Shown here: piece after piece, positions 20,775 through 29,063 of the stretch
Numbering within the stretch: position 1 is the first letter of the stretch
Layout: every line of letters begins with the position of its first letter
Origin: Magnetococcales bacterium
GTDB lineage: Bacteria; Pseudomonadota; Magnetococcia; Magnetococcales; Magnetaquicoccaceae
Direction: 5' to 3'
Length of the DNA: 50,428 nucleotides
NCBI GenBank assembly: GCA_015231375.1
Contig: JADGBT010000030.1
Coordinates: 1 to 50,428, forward strand
Translations under genes and position numbers: made by a program
The notes under the pieces: generated by a model
The model's database searches: none
Seen by the model: only the letters and a program-made list of their open reading frames with translations
What the model was told of the DNA's origin: nothing

Positions 20775-21992
20775 ATGTCCAAACTCGTCCCCCCCCATGG
20801 TGGAGGTGAACTCAAGCCCCTGCTGCTCTCCGGAGACGCTCTGAGCCAGGCCAAGGCGCGCGCCAAGGAGCTGGACCAGATCAAAATGACCTCGCGGGAA
20901 GCGTGTGATCTGATCATGCTGGGCATTGGCGCCTTCACCCCGCTGGATGGTTTCATGGGTCACGCCGACTGGCAGGGTGTCTGCGAGCGCATGAAGTTGA
21001 CCAGTGGTGTCTTCTGGCCCATTCCGGTGACCCTCTCCACCACCCAGGGACAGGCCAACAGCCTGAAGATCGGTCAGGAAGCGGCTTTGGTGGACGAAGA
21101 GAGCGGAGAGATCCGTGGCATCATCACCATCACCGAGAAATACGCCATCGACAAGGGTCTGGAGTGCCGTTCGATCTTCGGCACCGAGGATCTGGAGCAT
21201 CCCGGCGTGCAGAAAGTGATGGAGCAGCCGGAAGTCAACATCGCCGGTCCGGTGCAGGTGCTGTCCGAAGGGGAGTTCCCCACCAAATACGCCAGCATCT
21301 ACATGCGTCCGGCCCAGACCCGCGCCCTGTTCGAGGAAAAAGGCTGGAGTCAGGTCGCCGCCTTCCAGACCCGCAATCCCATGCACCGCTCCCACGAGTT
21401 TCTGGCCAAGATCGCCATCGAAACCATGGACGGCGTGCTGATCCATCAGATTCTGGGCAAGCTCAAGGCCGGCGACATCCCCGCCGAAGTGCGCGCCGAA
21501 GCCATCGACTCTTTGACCGCCAACTATTTCGTCAAGGATACGGTGATCCAGGCCGGCTATCCCATGGAAATGCGTTACGCCGGTCCCCGCGAGGCGCTGT
21601 TGCACGCGGTGTTCCGTCAAAACTACGGATGCAGCCATCTGATCGTGGGTCGCGACCATGCGGGTGTGGGTGACTATTATGGTCCCTTCGACGCCCAGCA
21701 CATCTTCGACAAAGTTCCGGCGAGCGATCTGCAAACCCGTCCCCTGAAGATCGACTGGACCTTCTATTGCTACAAGTGTCAGGGCATGGCCTCTCTCAAG
21801 ACCTGCCCCCACAGCAAAGATGACCGGCTGCTTTTGTCGGGAACCAAGCTGCGCAAGATGCTCTCCGACGGGGAGCAGCCCCCCGCCGAATTCAGTCGTC
21901 CTGAAGTGGTCAAAATTCTTCAGGCCTATTACGCCACCCTCAACGAGGGCGACAAGGTGGAAGTCAAGCTGCACAAGGCGGCCACCGGCTGA
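20775..21992 (+). CDS. sat: Sulfate adenylyltransferase (ATP sulfurylase), dissimilatory type
   Basis: In sulfur oxidisers this enzyme runs in reverse, converting APS and pyrophosphate to sulfate and ATP. Motifs are [11 protein letters not shown] (HxxH nucleotidyl transfer), [12 protein letters not shown] and a zinc-site-like CYKC...TCPH near residue 335. Length from the ATG at 20775 is 405. AAGGAGA ten bases upstream fixes this start over the longer frame. aprB and aprA follow, giving a full sulfite-to-sulfate module via APS, with substrate-level ATP formation. Confidence 0.97.
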   Translation: MSKLVPPHGGGELKPLLLSGDALSQAKARAKELDQIKMTSREACDLIMLGIGAFTPLDGFMGHADWQGVCERMKLTSGVFWPIPVTLSTTQGQANSLKIGQEAALVDEESGEIRGIITITEKYAIDKGLECRSIFGTEDLEHPGVQKVMEQPEVNIAGPVQVLSEGEFPTKYASIYMRPAQTRALFEEKGWSQVAAFQTRNPMHRSHEFLAKIAIETMDGVLIHQILGKLKAGDIPAEVRAEAIDSLTANYFVKDTVIQAGYPMEMRYAGPREALLHAVFRQNYGCSHLIVGRDHAGVGDYYGPFDAQHIFDKVPASDLQTRPLKIDWTFYCYKCQGMASLKTCPHSKDDRLLLSGTKLRKMLSDGEQPPAEFSRPEVVKILQAYYATLNEGDKVEVKLHKAATG

Positions 21993-22072
21993 CATGACCG
22001 AAAGGACGGGGAGGTCCCGTCGGTAACGAAACGTTATTATTTGTCATCAAACCAATCAGGAGAAAATCATCC

Positions 22073-22507
22073 ATGCCAAGTTTCGTCATCAGTGCCAAGT
22101 GCGACGGCTGCAAAGGTCAGGATAAAACCGCCTGCATGTACATCTGCCCCAACAACCTCATGAAGCTCGACAAGCAGCGGATGAAGGGTTTCAACCAGGA
22201 GCCGGATCAATGCTGGGAGTGCTACTCCTGCGTCAAGATCTGCCCGCAGCAGGCCATCGAAGTGCGCGCCTATGCCGATGTCGTGCCCATGGGCGGCGCG
22301 GTCATTCCGCTGCGCGGTTCCGATTCCATCATGTGGACGATTCAGTTCCGCAACGGCAACGTGAAGCGGTTCAAGTTCCCGATCCGCACCACGGCCGAGG
22401 GTTCTATCGATCTGTATGGCGGCAAGCCGACCCCGGATCTGTCCAAGCTGAACGATCCCGGCTTCTTCAATCTCGCGACCTCCGATCTTCCGAGCGTCGG
22501 CGCCTGA
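22073..22507 (+). CDS. aprB: Adenylylsulfate reductase, beta subunit (two 4Fe-4S)
   Basis: Electron-transfer subunit of APS reductase. Two ferredoxin-like clusters are encoded by CDGCKGQ...CMYICP and CWECYSCVKICP, followed by the PMGGAVIPLRGSD segment and a C-terminal tail that wraps the alpha subunit. The length (144) is typical. AGGAGA precedes the ATG. Lies 80 bases after sat and 62 before aprA. No aprM or qmoABC membrane partner appears in the window, so the route of electrons to the quinone pool is not shown. Confidence 0.97.
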   Translation: MPSFVISAKCDGCKGQDKTACMYICPNNLMKLDKQRMKGFNQEPDQCWECYSCVKICPQQAIEVRAYADVVPMGGAVIPLRGSDSIMWTIQFRNGNVKRFKFPIRTTAEGSIDLYGGKPTPDLSKLNDPGFFNLATSDLPSVGA

Positions 22508-22569
22508 AGCCCGTCTTGACCTTTCACACGCATCTTACTTATAGAACCCGTTAGAGGAGACTGTTGAAC

Positions 22570-24534
22570 ATGGGAAGCTTTGGTAATCCCGATATCGAGA
22601 CCGTTGACACCGACATCCTGATCATCGGTGGTGGCATGGCCGCTTGTGGCGCGGCTTACGAAGTGATGCGCTGGGCCCCGGCCGGCACCCGCATCCGGTT
22701 GGTGGACAAGGCCGCCATGGAGCGCTCCGGCGCCGTGGCCCAGGGTCTGTCCGCCATCAACACCTATCTGGGTGAGCAGAATTCCGCCGACTACGCCCGC
22801 ATGGTCGCCAACGACCTGATGGGTATCACCCGCGACGATCTGTGCATGGACGTGGGCCGTCACGTGGACAACTCCGTGCAGTTGTTCGAAGAGTGGGGCC
22901 TGCCGATCTGGAAGCAACCCGGCGACGAGGAAAAAACCCTCAAAGACGGCGGCAAACCGGTCCGTTCCGGCAAATGGCAGATCATGATCAACGGCGAAAG
23001 CTACAAGACCATCGTGGCCGAAGCCGCCAAGAAAGCCCTCGGGATGGAGAACATCCAAGAGCGCGTCTTCATCGTCAAGCTGCTGCTCGACGCCAAAGAA
23101 GAGAATCGCGTCGCCGGTGCCGTGGGCTTCTCCAATCGTGAAGACAAAATCTACGTCTACTCCGCCAAGGCCATCCTGCTGGTGGCCGGTGGCGCGGTGA
23201 ACGTCTTCCGTCCCCGCTCCGTGGCCGAAGGCATGGGTCGTACCTGGTATCCGGTCTGGAACGCGGGTTCCACCTATGCCATGGCCCTGCAATCCGGCGC
23301 CGAGCTGACCATGATGGAAAACCGTTTCGTGCCCGCCCGCTTCAAGGACGGTTACGGCCCGGTGGGTGCCTGGTTCCTGCTCTTCAAGGCCAAGGCCACC
23401 AACGGTCGCGGCGAAGTCTACATGGACACCAACAAGGAGATGCTCAAGGACTATCCTCCTTACGGTCTGGCCAAAATCCCCGCCACCTGCCTGCGCAACC
23501 ACTTGATGATGAAAGAAATGCGCGAAGGCCGTGGCCCCATCCTGATGCGTACCGACATCGCCCTCCAGGCCCTGGCCGCCTCCTATGAGGAAGAGTTCGG
23601 TCCCAAGGAAGCCAAAAAGAAAATCAAACACCTCGAAGCCGAAGCCTGGGAAGATTTCCTCGACATGTGTATCGGTCAGGCGGGTGTGTGGGCCGGCGAA
23701 AACATCGAGCCGGAGATCACCCCCTCCGAACTGATGCCGACCGAACCCTACTTCCTCGGCTCCCACTCCGGCTGCTGCGGCATCTGGACCACGGGTCCGT
23801 CCGACCTGGCTCCCCAGGAATGGCAGTGGGGCGATCATCCCCCGAAGCCGGGTGAAGATCCCCAGCCCGGTCAGAAGAACTACAACCGCATGACCACGGT
23901 CAAGGGTCTGTTCACCGCCGGTGACGGCGTGGGCGCCTCCGGCCACAAGTTCTCCTCCGGCTCCCATGCCGAAGGCCGTATCGCCATCAAGTCCGTGCTG
24001 CAGTGGGTCCTGGATCACAAGGATTACACCCCCACCCTGGGCAAGGACGCCAAAGAACTGGCCGAAGAGATCTACAAGCCGGTCCGCACCTACATGGAGC
24101 ACAAGGACTACAGCACGGCGGAAGAGGTCAATCCTCACTACATCACCCCGCGCATGCTGCAAGCCCGCTTGCAGAAAATCATGGACGAGTATGTGGCCGG
24201 TGTCGGCACCATGTACACCACCAACGTCACCATGATGGAAATCGCGGTCAAGAAGCTCACCGAGCTGAAAAAAGACTCCGAGAAGATGATGGCCCGCGAT
24301 CTGCACGAACTGATGCGCGCCTGGGAGAACTATCACCGTATCTTCGCCGGTGAGGCTCATCTGCGTCACATGTTGTTCCGGAAGGAGACCCGTTATCCGG
24401 GCTTCTACTACAACATGGATTACAACTTCGTGGACGAAGTCAACTGGAAGTGCTTTGTCAACAGCACCATCAACCCGGCGACGGGTGAGTGGTCCGTGTT
24501 CAAGCGCGCCCACAAGGACTTGGTTCCCAAGTAA
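22570..24534 (+). CDS. aprA: Adenylylsulfate reductase, alpha subunit (FAD)
   Basis: Catalytic subunit interconverting APS and sulfite plus AMP. The N-terminal FAD-binding loop is IIGGGMAACGAA, with the active-site segments RSGAVAQGLSAIN, NRFVPARFKDGYGPVG and GCCGIW; the late FAD segment is FTAGDGVGASGHKFSSG. Length is 654 from the ATG at 22570, behind GAGGAGA; a TTG six bases earlier is less likely. A strong terminator follows. In this setting it works in the oxidative direction. Confidence 0.97.
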   Translation: MGSFGNPDIETVDTDILIIGGGMAACGAAYEVMRWAPAGTRIRLVDKAAMERSGAVAQGLSAINTYLGEQNSADYARMVANDLMGITRDDLCMDVGRHVDNSVQLFEEWGLPIWKQPGDEEKTLKDGGKPVRSGKWQIMINGESYKTIVAEAAKKALGMENIQERVFIVKLLLDAKEENRVAGAVGFSNREDKIYVYSAKAILLVAGGAVNVFRPRSVAEGMGRTWYPVWNAGSTYAMALQSGAELTMMENRFVPARFKDGYGPVGAWFLLFKAKATNGRGEVYMDTNKEMLKDYPPYGLAKIPATCLRNHLMMKEMREGRGPILMRTDIALQALAASYEEEFGPKEAKKKIKHLEAEAWEDFLDMCIGQAGVWAGENIEPEITPSELMPTEPYFLGSHSGCCGIWTTGPSDLAPQEWQWGDHPPKPGEDPQPGQKNYNRMTTVKGLFTAGDGVGASGHKFSSGSHAEGRIAIKSVLQWVLDHKDYTPTLGKDAKELAEEIYKPVRTYMEHKDYSTAEEVNPHYITPRMLQARLQKIMDEYVAGVGTMYTTNVTMMEIAVKKLTELKKDSEKMMARDLHELMRAWENYHRIFAGEAHLRHMLFRKETRYPGFYYNMDYNFVDEVNWKCFVNSTINPATGEWSVFKRAHKDLVPK

Positions 24535-24544
24535 GCCGTTCCGG

Positions 24545-24579
24545 GGGAGCGCGGTCCAAGGGCCGCGCTCCCTTTTTTT
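24545..24579 (+). terminator. Intrinsic terminator of the sat-aprBA unit
   Basis: Perfect 10-bp stem GGGAGCGCGG / CCGCGCTCCC with an 8-base loop, followed by seven T. It lies 10 bases after the aprA stop and immediately before a composite palindromic repeat. Confidence 0.9.
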
Positions 24580-24581
24580 GA

Positions 24582-24727
24582 CTATTGAAAAAAAAGAGAG
24601 GGTTTGGGAGATTCATCTCCCAAGGTTTTGTTTTTTGTTTTTAAATAATAAAATTTTAATTTTTTGAATTTTTTAAGTCAAAGTCCTGGGGGATGAATCC
24701 CCCAGACCCCCTCTTTATTTTTAATAG
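24582..24727. repeat. Composite palindromic repeat, copy A (146 bp)
   Basis: Ends ctattg ... taatag are near inverted repeats. Each arm contains its own hairpin: gggagattcatctccc on the left and ctgggggatgaatcccccag on the right, with an AT-rich centre. Poly-A and poly-T runs flank the hairpins. The right arm from 24685 is also the left one of two identical 45-bp direct repeats around the Rpn gene. Confidence 0.85.
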
Positions 24728-24729
24728 TG
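24685..24729. repeat. 45-bp direct repeat left of the Rpn gene
   Basis: Identical over 45 bp to 25814-25858. It is the right arm of palindromic copy A. With the partner it brackets a 1.1-kb cassette holding only the Rpn gene. Confidence 0.85.
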
Positions 24730-24766
24730 TCGATGCCCAGGGTGCGGTCCGACAAGTCAATCATCC

Positions 24767-25744
24767 ATGCCCAACTCGATCCACGCCTCAGACTCGCTCT
24801 ACCACCGTTTTTTTTCCCATGCGGGCATGGTGGTCGATCTGCTGCGGGGCTTTCTGGACCCCTCCCTGCTCAAAGAGCTTGACCTGGATCGTTTGCGCAG
24901 ACACAACAGCAAATTCACCACCCGCAAAGGTCAACGACGCCGCAGCGACGTCATCTGGGAAGTCCCCTTTCATCACGGGGGCAGCCTGTTCGTCTTGTTG
25001 CTTCTGGAGTTCCAATCCCAGGTGGCCGAATGGATGGCCTTGCGCGTCGATGTCTACACCGGTCTGCTCTATCAACAACTGGTGGACGAACGCAAACTGA
25101 AACCTCACGATGGCCTGCCCCCGGTACTGCCCATCGTACTCTACAACGGCGAACCCCGCTGGCACGCCGCCACCAGTCTGCGGGATCTGATTCACCTGCC
25201 GGAAGGCTCTTCCTTGTGGAAATTCCAACCGGAACTGCGCTATTATCTAATCGACGAAGGAGCCTATCCCAAAGAAACCCTGGAAGACAGCCCAAGCCTG
25301 ACCGCCATTCTCTTCCGCCTGGAACACCCCAAAAATCCGGAATGCGTGGTGCAAGCGGGCAAGGATGTGTCCCACTGGTTCAACAAACACCCGGATGGCC
25401 CGCCGGTCAAACAATTGTTCCTGGAATTGATGTTGGCAGGGATGACACGACTCAAACTGGATCCCCTGCCTGCCATTCCCGAAGATCTTCAGGAGATGGT
25501 GATCATGTTAACAGCACGGATTGATCAGTGGGCGATGAATTTCAAACAAGAAGGCAAGCTGGAAGGCAAACTGGAAGGCAAGCTGGAAGGCATCGCCGAA
25601 ATTCTGTTGGACCTGCTCCAGGAACGTTTTGGTGCCCTGCCGGATTGGGTCCAAACCCGGCTGGCCGCAGCGGATCTGAATACGCTGAAAGTCTGGAGCA
25701 AAAGAGTCTTCGGAGCGGAACGGATTGAACAGATTTTTCAATGA
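24767..25744 (+). CDS. Rpn-family PD-(D/E)XK nuclease / putative transposase (YhgA-like)
   Basis: Recombination-promoting nuclease family (YhgA/RpnA). The nuclease core appears as Asp61 in RSDVIWEV and Glu81-x-Gln83 in LLLEFQSQ, a D...ExQ form of PD-(D/E)XK. Length is 325. A spacer of KLEG repeats (about 244-257), built from 12-bp DNA repeats, joins the core to a C-terminal DUF4351-like helical tail. E. coli RpnA has been shown to be a Mg2+-dependent endonuclease that raises RecA-independent recombination. No clear ribosome binding site precedes the ATG. The gene stands alone between two identical 45-bp repeats, as a cassette. Confidence 0.85.
   Translation: MPNSIHASDSLYHRFFSHAGMVVDLLRGFLDPSLLKELDLDRLRRHNSKFTTRKGQRRRSDVIWEVPFHHGGSLFVLLLLEFQSQVAEWMALRVDVYTGLLYQQLVDERKLKPHDGLPPVLPIVLYNGEPRWHAATSLRDLIHLPEGSSLWKFQPELRYYLIDEGAYPKETLEDSPSLTAILFRLEHPKNPECVVQAGKDVSHWFNKHPDGPPVKQLFLELMLAGMTRLKLDPLPAIPEDLQEMVIMLTARIDQWAMNFKQEGKLEGKLEGKLEGIAEILLDLLQERFGALPDWVQTRLAAADLNTLKVWSKRVFGAERIEQIFQ
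25552..25590. repeat. 12-bp tandem repeat in the Rpn gene
   Basis: About three copies of ggcaagctggaa (one with a single change) encode Gly-Lys-Leu-Glu units. Slippage would lengthen or shorten the linker in frame. Similar repeated linkers are common in Rpn proteins. Confidence 0.75.
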
Positions 25745-25813
25745 ATCCGAAACACCGCGAGACCGGATCTGAGGGGTCGAGGCGACGCAGGTTTTCAGAT
25801 TCAAAGACAAAAC

Positions 25814-25858
25814 CCTGGGGGATGAATCCCCCAGACCCCCTCTTTATTTTTAATAGTG
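25814..25858. repeat. 45-bp direct repeat right of the Rpn gene (solo arm, copy B)
   Basis: Exact copy of 24685-24729, containing the ctgggggatgaatcccccag hairpin. No left arm is present, so this is a solo right arm of the palindromic family, and it lies 18 bp upstream of the next start codon. Confidence 0.85.
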
Positions 25859-25875
25859 AAAGCAAAAGGTCACCC

Positions 25876-26730
25876 ATGTCCGAAGAAAATCCCCATCACG
25901 ACCGCGATCAGGCCCTCCACCTCGATCCCGACATGCGTTCCATGCCCCGGGAAGTACGCAACATTCTGCAACCGGTACGCATGGAAGGGGATTCATCCTT
26001 CCAATTCCGCTGCCATTCACAAATTGATTGCTTCAACACCTGCTGCTCCAATATCGAGATCATGCTGACTCCCTACGATATTCTGCGTCTGCGCAAGCGA
26101 CTCCAGATATCAGCCGAAGCCTTTCTTTATGAATACGCCACCCCCTATACCCTGACCAAAGGCCAACTCCCCGTGCCCCTGGTCCGCCTGGATCCAGAAA
26201 CCGGCAAATGTCCCTTCAACACTCCGGAAGGCTGCTCGGTCTACGAGGATCGCCCGGTCACCTGCCGCTATTACCCCATTGGCCTGGCCCTCATGCACAA
26301 GCAGAACAGCAAGGGCAACGAGGCGTTTTACTACCTGATCAAAGAATCGTTCTGTCATGGCCACCAGGAAAACCAGAACTGGACCATCGACTCCTGGCGC
26401 GAAGATCAAGGTTCCGACGGCTACGACGAACGCAACCAGGGTTGGATGGATCTGATCCTCAAACGCCGCTCCGCCGGAGATGAGGTCAACACCTCCTTGC
26501 AGTTGTCGGAATTCTTCTACATGGCCAGCACCAACCCGGATGAATTCCGCCGATTCGTCTTTGAATCCAGCTTTCTGAAACGGTTCGACCTGTCCGAAGA
26601 GACCATCGAACGCCTCCGCACCGATGATGAGGCCGTGCTTGAATTCGCCTTCGACTGGCTCAAGACCATCCTCTTCGGAGACCGGAAAGTGGCCCTCAAA
26701 CCCGATGCGTGCAAAAAAACCACCCCATGA
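25876..26730 (+). CDS. YkgJ-family cysteine-cluster protein
   Basis: Member of the YkgJ (UPF0153) family, thought to bind zinc or iron through a conserved Cys cluster; its biochemical role is unknown. The cluster is visible as CHSQIDCFNTCC, GKCPF and GCSVYEDRPVTCRYYP. I start it at the ATG at 25876 with AAAAGGT upstream; the longer frame runs back through the solo repeat arm. Length 284. Its stop overlaps the Nudix start by four bases (ATGA), so both are translated together. Cytoplasmic; no signal peptide. Confidence 0.85.
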   Translation: MSEENPHHDRDQALHLDPDMRSMPREVRNILQPVRMEGDSSFQFRCHSQIDCFNTCCSNIEIMLTPYDILRLRKRLQISAEAFLYEYATPYTLTKGQLPVPLVRLDPETGKCPFNTPEGCSVYEDRPVTCRYYPIGLALMHKQNSKGNEAFYYLIKESFCHGHQENQNWTIDSWREDQGSDGYDERNQGWMDLILKRRSAGDEVNTSLQLSEFFYMASTNPDEFRRFVFESSFLKRFDLSEETIERLRTDDEAVLEFAFDWLKTILFGDRKVALKPDACKKTTP

Positions 26731-27164
26731 CCACGCCCGTCATTCGACCCTGCGGAATCGCCATCCGCGATCGATCCATTCTGGTCATGCGTTATCGGTA
26801 TGGCCAGAATGACCGCTTCAACCTGCCCGGAGGCAACCTGGAGCCGGGCGAAACCCTGCACGATTGCCTGCGGCGGGAGTTCCGGGAAGAGCTACACTGG
26901 ACCATCACCCCGCAAGAATTGCTCCACCTTGCCGAAACCCGTACCGACCGGGCCACACTGCACGTGGTCTTCCGCGTCACCTTCACCGGCGAACCCTGCC
27001 TGGATCCCCAACAAGTCAAGGCCACGGAACTCCTCTGGATGCCCCTGGCAGACCTGTCCGACGCCCCACTGTATCCGGCCATCGGAGCGGAACTGGCCGC
27101 CTGGCTCAAAGGCCATCCAGCTCCCATACATCTGGGACCGATCGAGCAACCCTGGTTCCGATAA
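26727..27164 (+). CDS. Nudix hydrolase
   Basis: Small (145 residues) Nudix pyrophosphohydrolase. The Nudix box reads GGNLEPGETLHDCLRREF then REEL, with all acidic metal ligands; the usual Gly after the box is His. Substrate cannot be told: candidates include nucleotide sugars, ADP-ribose and oxidised nucleotides. The start overlaps the YkgJ stop. A 440-bp AT-rich gap follows. Confidence 0.88.
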   Translation: MTTPVIRPCGIAIRDRSILVMRYRYGQNDRFNLPGGNLEPGETLHDCLRREFREELHWTITPQELLHLAETRTDRATLHVVFRVTFTGEPCLDPQQVKATELLWMPLADLSDAPLYPAIGAELAAWLKGHPAPIHLGPIEQPWFR

Positions 27165-27603
27165 ATACATTATTAAATTGTGATTCAATCATTTTAAAGA
27201 AAAAAAGATCAACCAGACCTATATTTTTTCCTGGATTTCACACCAAACAAGTCAAGAATGCGTTTTGGATGTTTTCTTCTCCATATCCGGTCCGACCCAA
27301 AAGGCGGAAACACGCGATGTGAAGATTCGGAATCCTGGAGAAAAAAGATTGAATTTTCATAGAGGTAACCATACAATGATCCATGCCGGATCCAGGCTGT
27401 GGCAACGCAATAATTCACATTGACAATAAATTAGAATATTCTAATTTGACCATTATTTAATAAACAATTTTTAAATTATAGGGTTGACAGGAAGGTGTGT
27501 CGCATTTCATGCTCTTGGCGACAAACTGTCACGTAGTTTGATCGAAATAAGACAATCCGGGAACGGGGAAAGTTCCTCGCAACTGCAGCAAACGGAGGGG
27601 CAC
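27165..27603. promoter_or_regulatory. AT-rich control region before the DUF302-fccAB genes
   Basis: About 440 bp with no gene that I can support. The right half is strongly AT-rich compared with the window and holds a promoter with an overlapping perfect palindrome (27420-27447) and a second TTGACA at 27484. Confidence 0.6.
27420..27447 (+). promoter_or_regulatory. Sigma-70-type promoter overlapped by a perfect 20-bp palindrome
   Basis: TTGACA (27420-27425), a 16-bp spacer and TAATTT (27442-27447) form a plausible promoter. The sequence AAATTAGAATATTCTAATTT (27428-27447) is a perfect palindrome lying across spacer and -10 element, where a dimeric repressor would block RNA polymerase. AT-rich palindromes of this kind are bound by ArsR-type winged-helix regulators, including the sulfide-responsive BigR/SqrR group; that link is inference from the downstream sulfide genes. 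No regulator gene is next to it. Confidence 0.6.
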
Positions 27604-28185
27604 ATGGGGACCATCAAGAACATACTGGCCGTCCTGGGTATCCTGGTACTCTTGGGATGTGGATACGGTTACGCCAAAATCGCACCCAAACTGAGTCAAA
27701 TGGACCCGGATTATCAGACGATGTACCTGGAGTTTGCCGGGCGTCTGCTGGAAACCCTGGATCCGGGCGTGGCCATGACCTGGGCGGTGCCGGTGGAAAA
27801 TCCGGATCTGACCCCGGCGGACATCAAGGAGTCCCTGAAGAGCCTGGCTTCGGCGAAAGATTTTCTGTTCGTGGGGGAGGCGCCTTTTTACAAGCAGGTG
27901 GAAGCGACCACCGGGAAGCCCTATCGGCACGTTGAGTTTCTGTCGTTCTGCGACGCCAAGGTGGGCAAGATGATGGCCGATTACCAGGATGCCTATACGG
28001 CGTTCATGCCCTGCCGCATCGCGCTGGTGCGGGACAAGCAGGGGAAATTGTGGCTGTACTCGATGAATCTGGACATGATGATCCATGGCGGCAAGCAGCT
28101 GCCACCCGAACTCAGAAAGGAGGCCATCAGAATTCGAAACGTCATCAAGGAGTTGATGGCGGGAGCCGCCAAGGGGGAATTCTGA
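27604..28185 (+). CDS. Membrane-anchored or exported DUF302 protein
   Basis: 193 residues with an N-terminal hydrophobic segment (about 5-20) ending LLGCGYGY, which could be a membrane anchor or a loose lipobox. The rest matches the DUF302 fold: VEFLSFCDAKVGKMMADY, CRIALV and a WLYSMNLDMMI strand. DUF302 proteins often accompany sulfur and heme-rich clusters but have no established function. GGAGG lies before the ATG. It is the first gene after the palindromic promoter and 115 bases before fccA. Confidence 0.75.
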   Translation: MGTIKNILAVLGILVLLGCGYGYAKIAPKLSQMDPDYQTMYLEFAGRLLETLDPGVAMTWAVPVENPDLTPADIKESLKSLASAKDFLFVGEAPFYKQVEATTGKPYRHVEFLSFCDAKVGKMMADYQDAYTAFMPCRIALVRDKQGKLWLYSMNLDMMIHGGKQLPPELRKEAIRIRNVIKELMAGAAKGEF

Positions 28186-28300
28186 TTGCCCTCTAAAGAC
28201 GGACGAGGGTGTCGTACCGTGCTTCAATCATCGGTCAGACACACGGAATCGGACTTCCAAAGAACGACCCTATCATAATTGGTACAGTGCGGAGGGAAAC

Positions 28301-29038
28301 ATGCAACGAAAAAGAATCCACATGTTGGTTCTCGCGGGGGGGTTGCTGGGTGGATTGGCCCTTGCCGCACCCGTGATGGCGGCGGATGCGCCAGCGGCTC
28401 CAGCGGCGGCGGCGGCTCCGGCGGCAGCGGCGCCCACGTCGGCTGAGGCGGAAAAAGCCGCCAAGGAAGCGGCCATCGCTGCGGCCATCGCCGCGCCTCC
28501 GGCCGATGCGGCCATGCTCGCCAACACCTGCGCGGGCTGTCACGGCACCAACGGTGTCTCGGCTGGTCCCAGCATGCCTTCCATCGCGGGCATGCCGGCT
28601 CCCTACCTGAAACACGTCATGGCCGAATTCAAAAGCGGCAAGCGTCCCTCCACCATCATGGGCCGCATCGCCAAAGGCTACACCGAAGAAGAGACCTCCC
28701 GCATCGCGGATTTCCTCTCCAAGGCGAAATGGCAGAATGTCGCCAGTCACGCCAACTCCCAGTTGGCCACCAAGGTGGATGACGCCAGAGCCAAAAAAGG
28801 CAAAAAGCTGGTCGATACGCAAAAATGTGGCAAATGCCACGAAGACGATGGCCTCACCCAGGACGAGGATACCCCACGCATGGCCGGACAATGGGTGGAT
28901 TATCTGCTGATCAAGATGCAGGATTTCAAGAATCAGCATCTGACCGTTCCCCAGCCTGAAAAAATGCAGAAAGCCATCGACAAGCTTTCGCCGCAGGAGC
29001 TGGAGGATATCGCCCACTTTTACGCCAGCAAGCGTTGA
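28301..29038 (+). CDS. fccA: Flavocytochrome c sulfide dehydrogenase, diheme cytochrome subunit
   Basis: Periplasmic diheme cytochrome c receiving electrons from the flavin subunit during sulfide oxidation. A signal peptide ends near VMAADA. Heme motifs are CAGCH (77-81) and CGKCH (176-180), each followed by a Met-containing second ligand region (MPSIAGM and PRMAG). Between signal and first heme is a roughly 45-residue Ala/Pro low-complexity linker, unusual for the family. GGAGGG precedes the ATG. fccB follows after about 20 bases. Confidence 0.9.
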   Translation: MQRKRIHMLVLAGGLLGGLALAAPVMAADAPAAPAAAAAPAAAAPTSAEAEKAAKEAAIAAAIAAPPADAAMLANTCAGCHGTNGVSAGPSMPSIAGMPAPYLKHVMAEFKSGKRPSTIMGRIAKGYTEEETSRIADFLSKAKWQNVASHANSQLATKVDDARAKKGKKLVDTQKCGKCHEDDGLTQDEDTPRMAGQWVDYLLIKMQDFKNQHLTVPQPEKMQKAIDKLSPQELEDIAHFYASKR

Positions 29039-29063
29039 TCGGGGCTAACAGGAGGCCATGACC

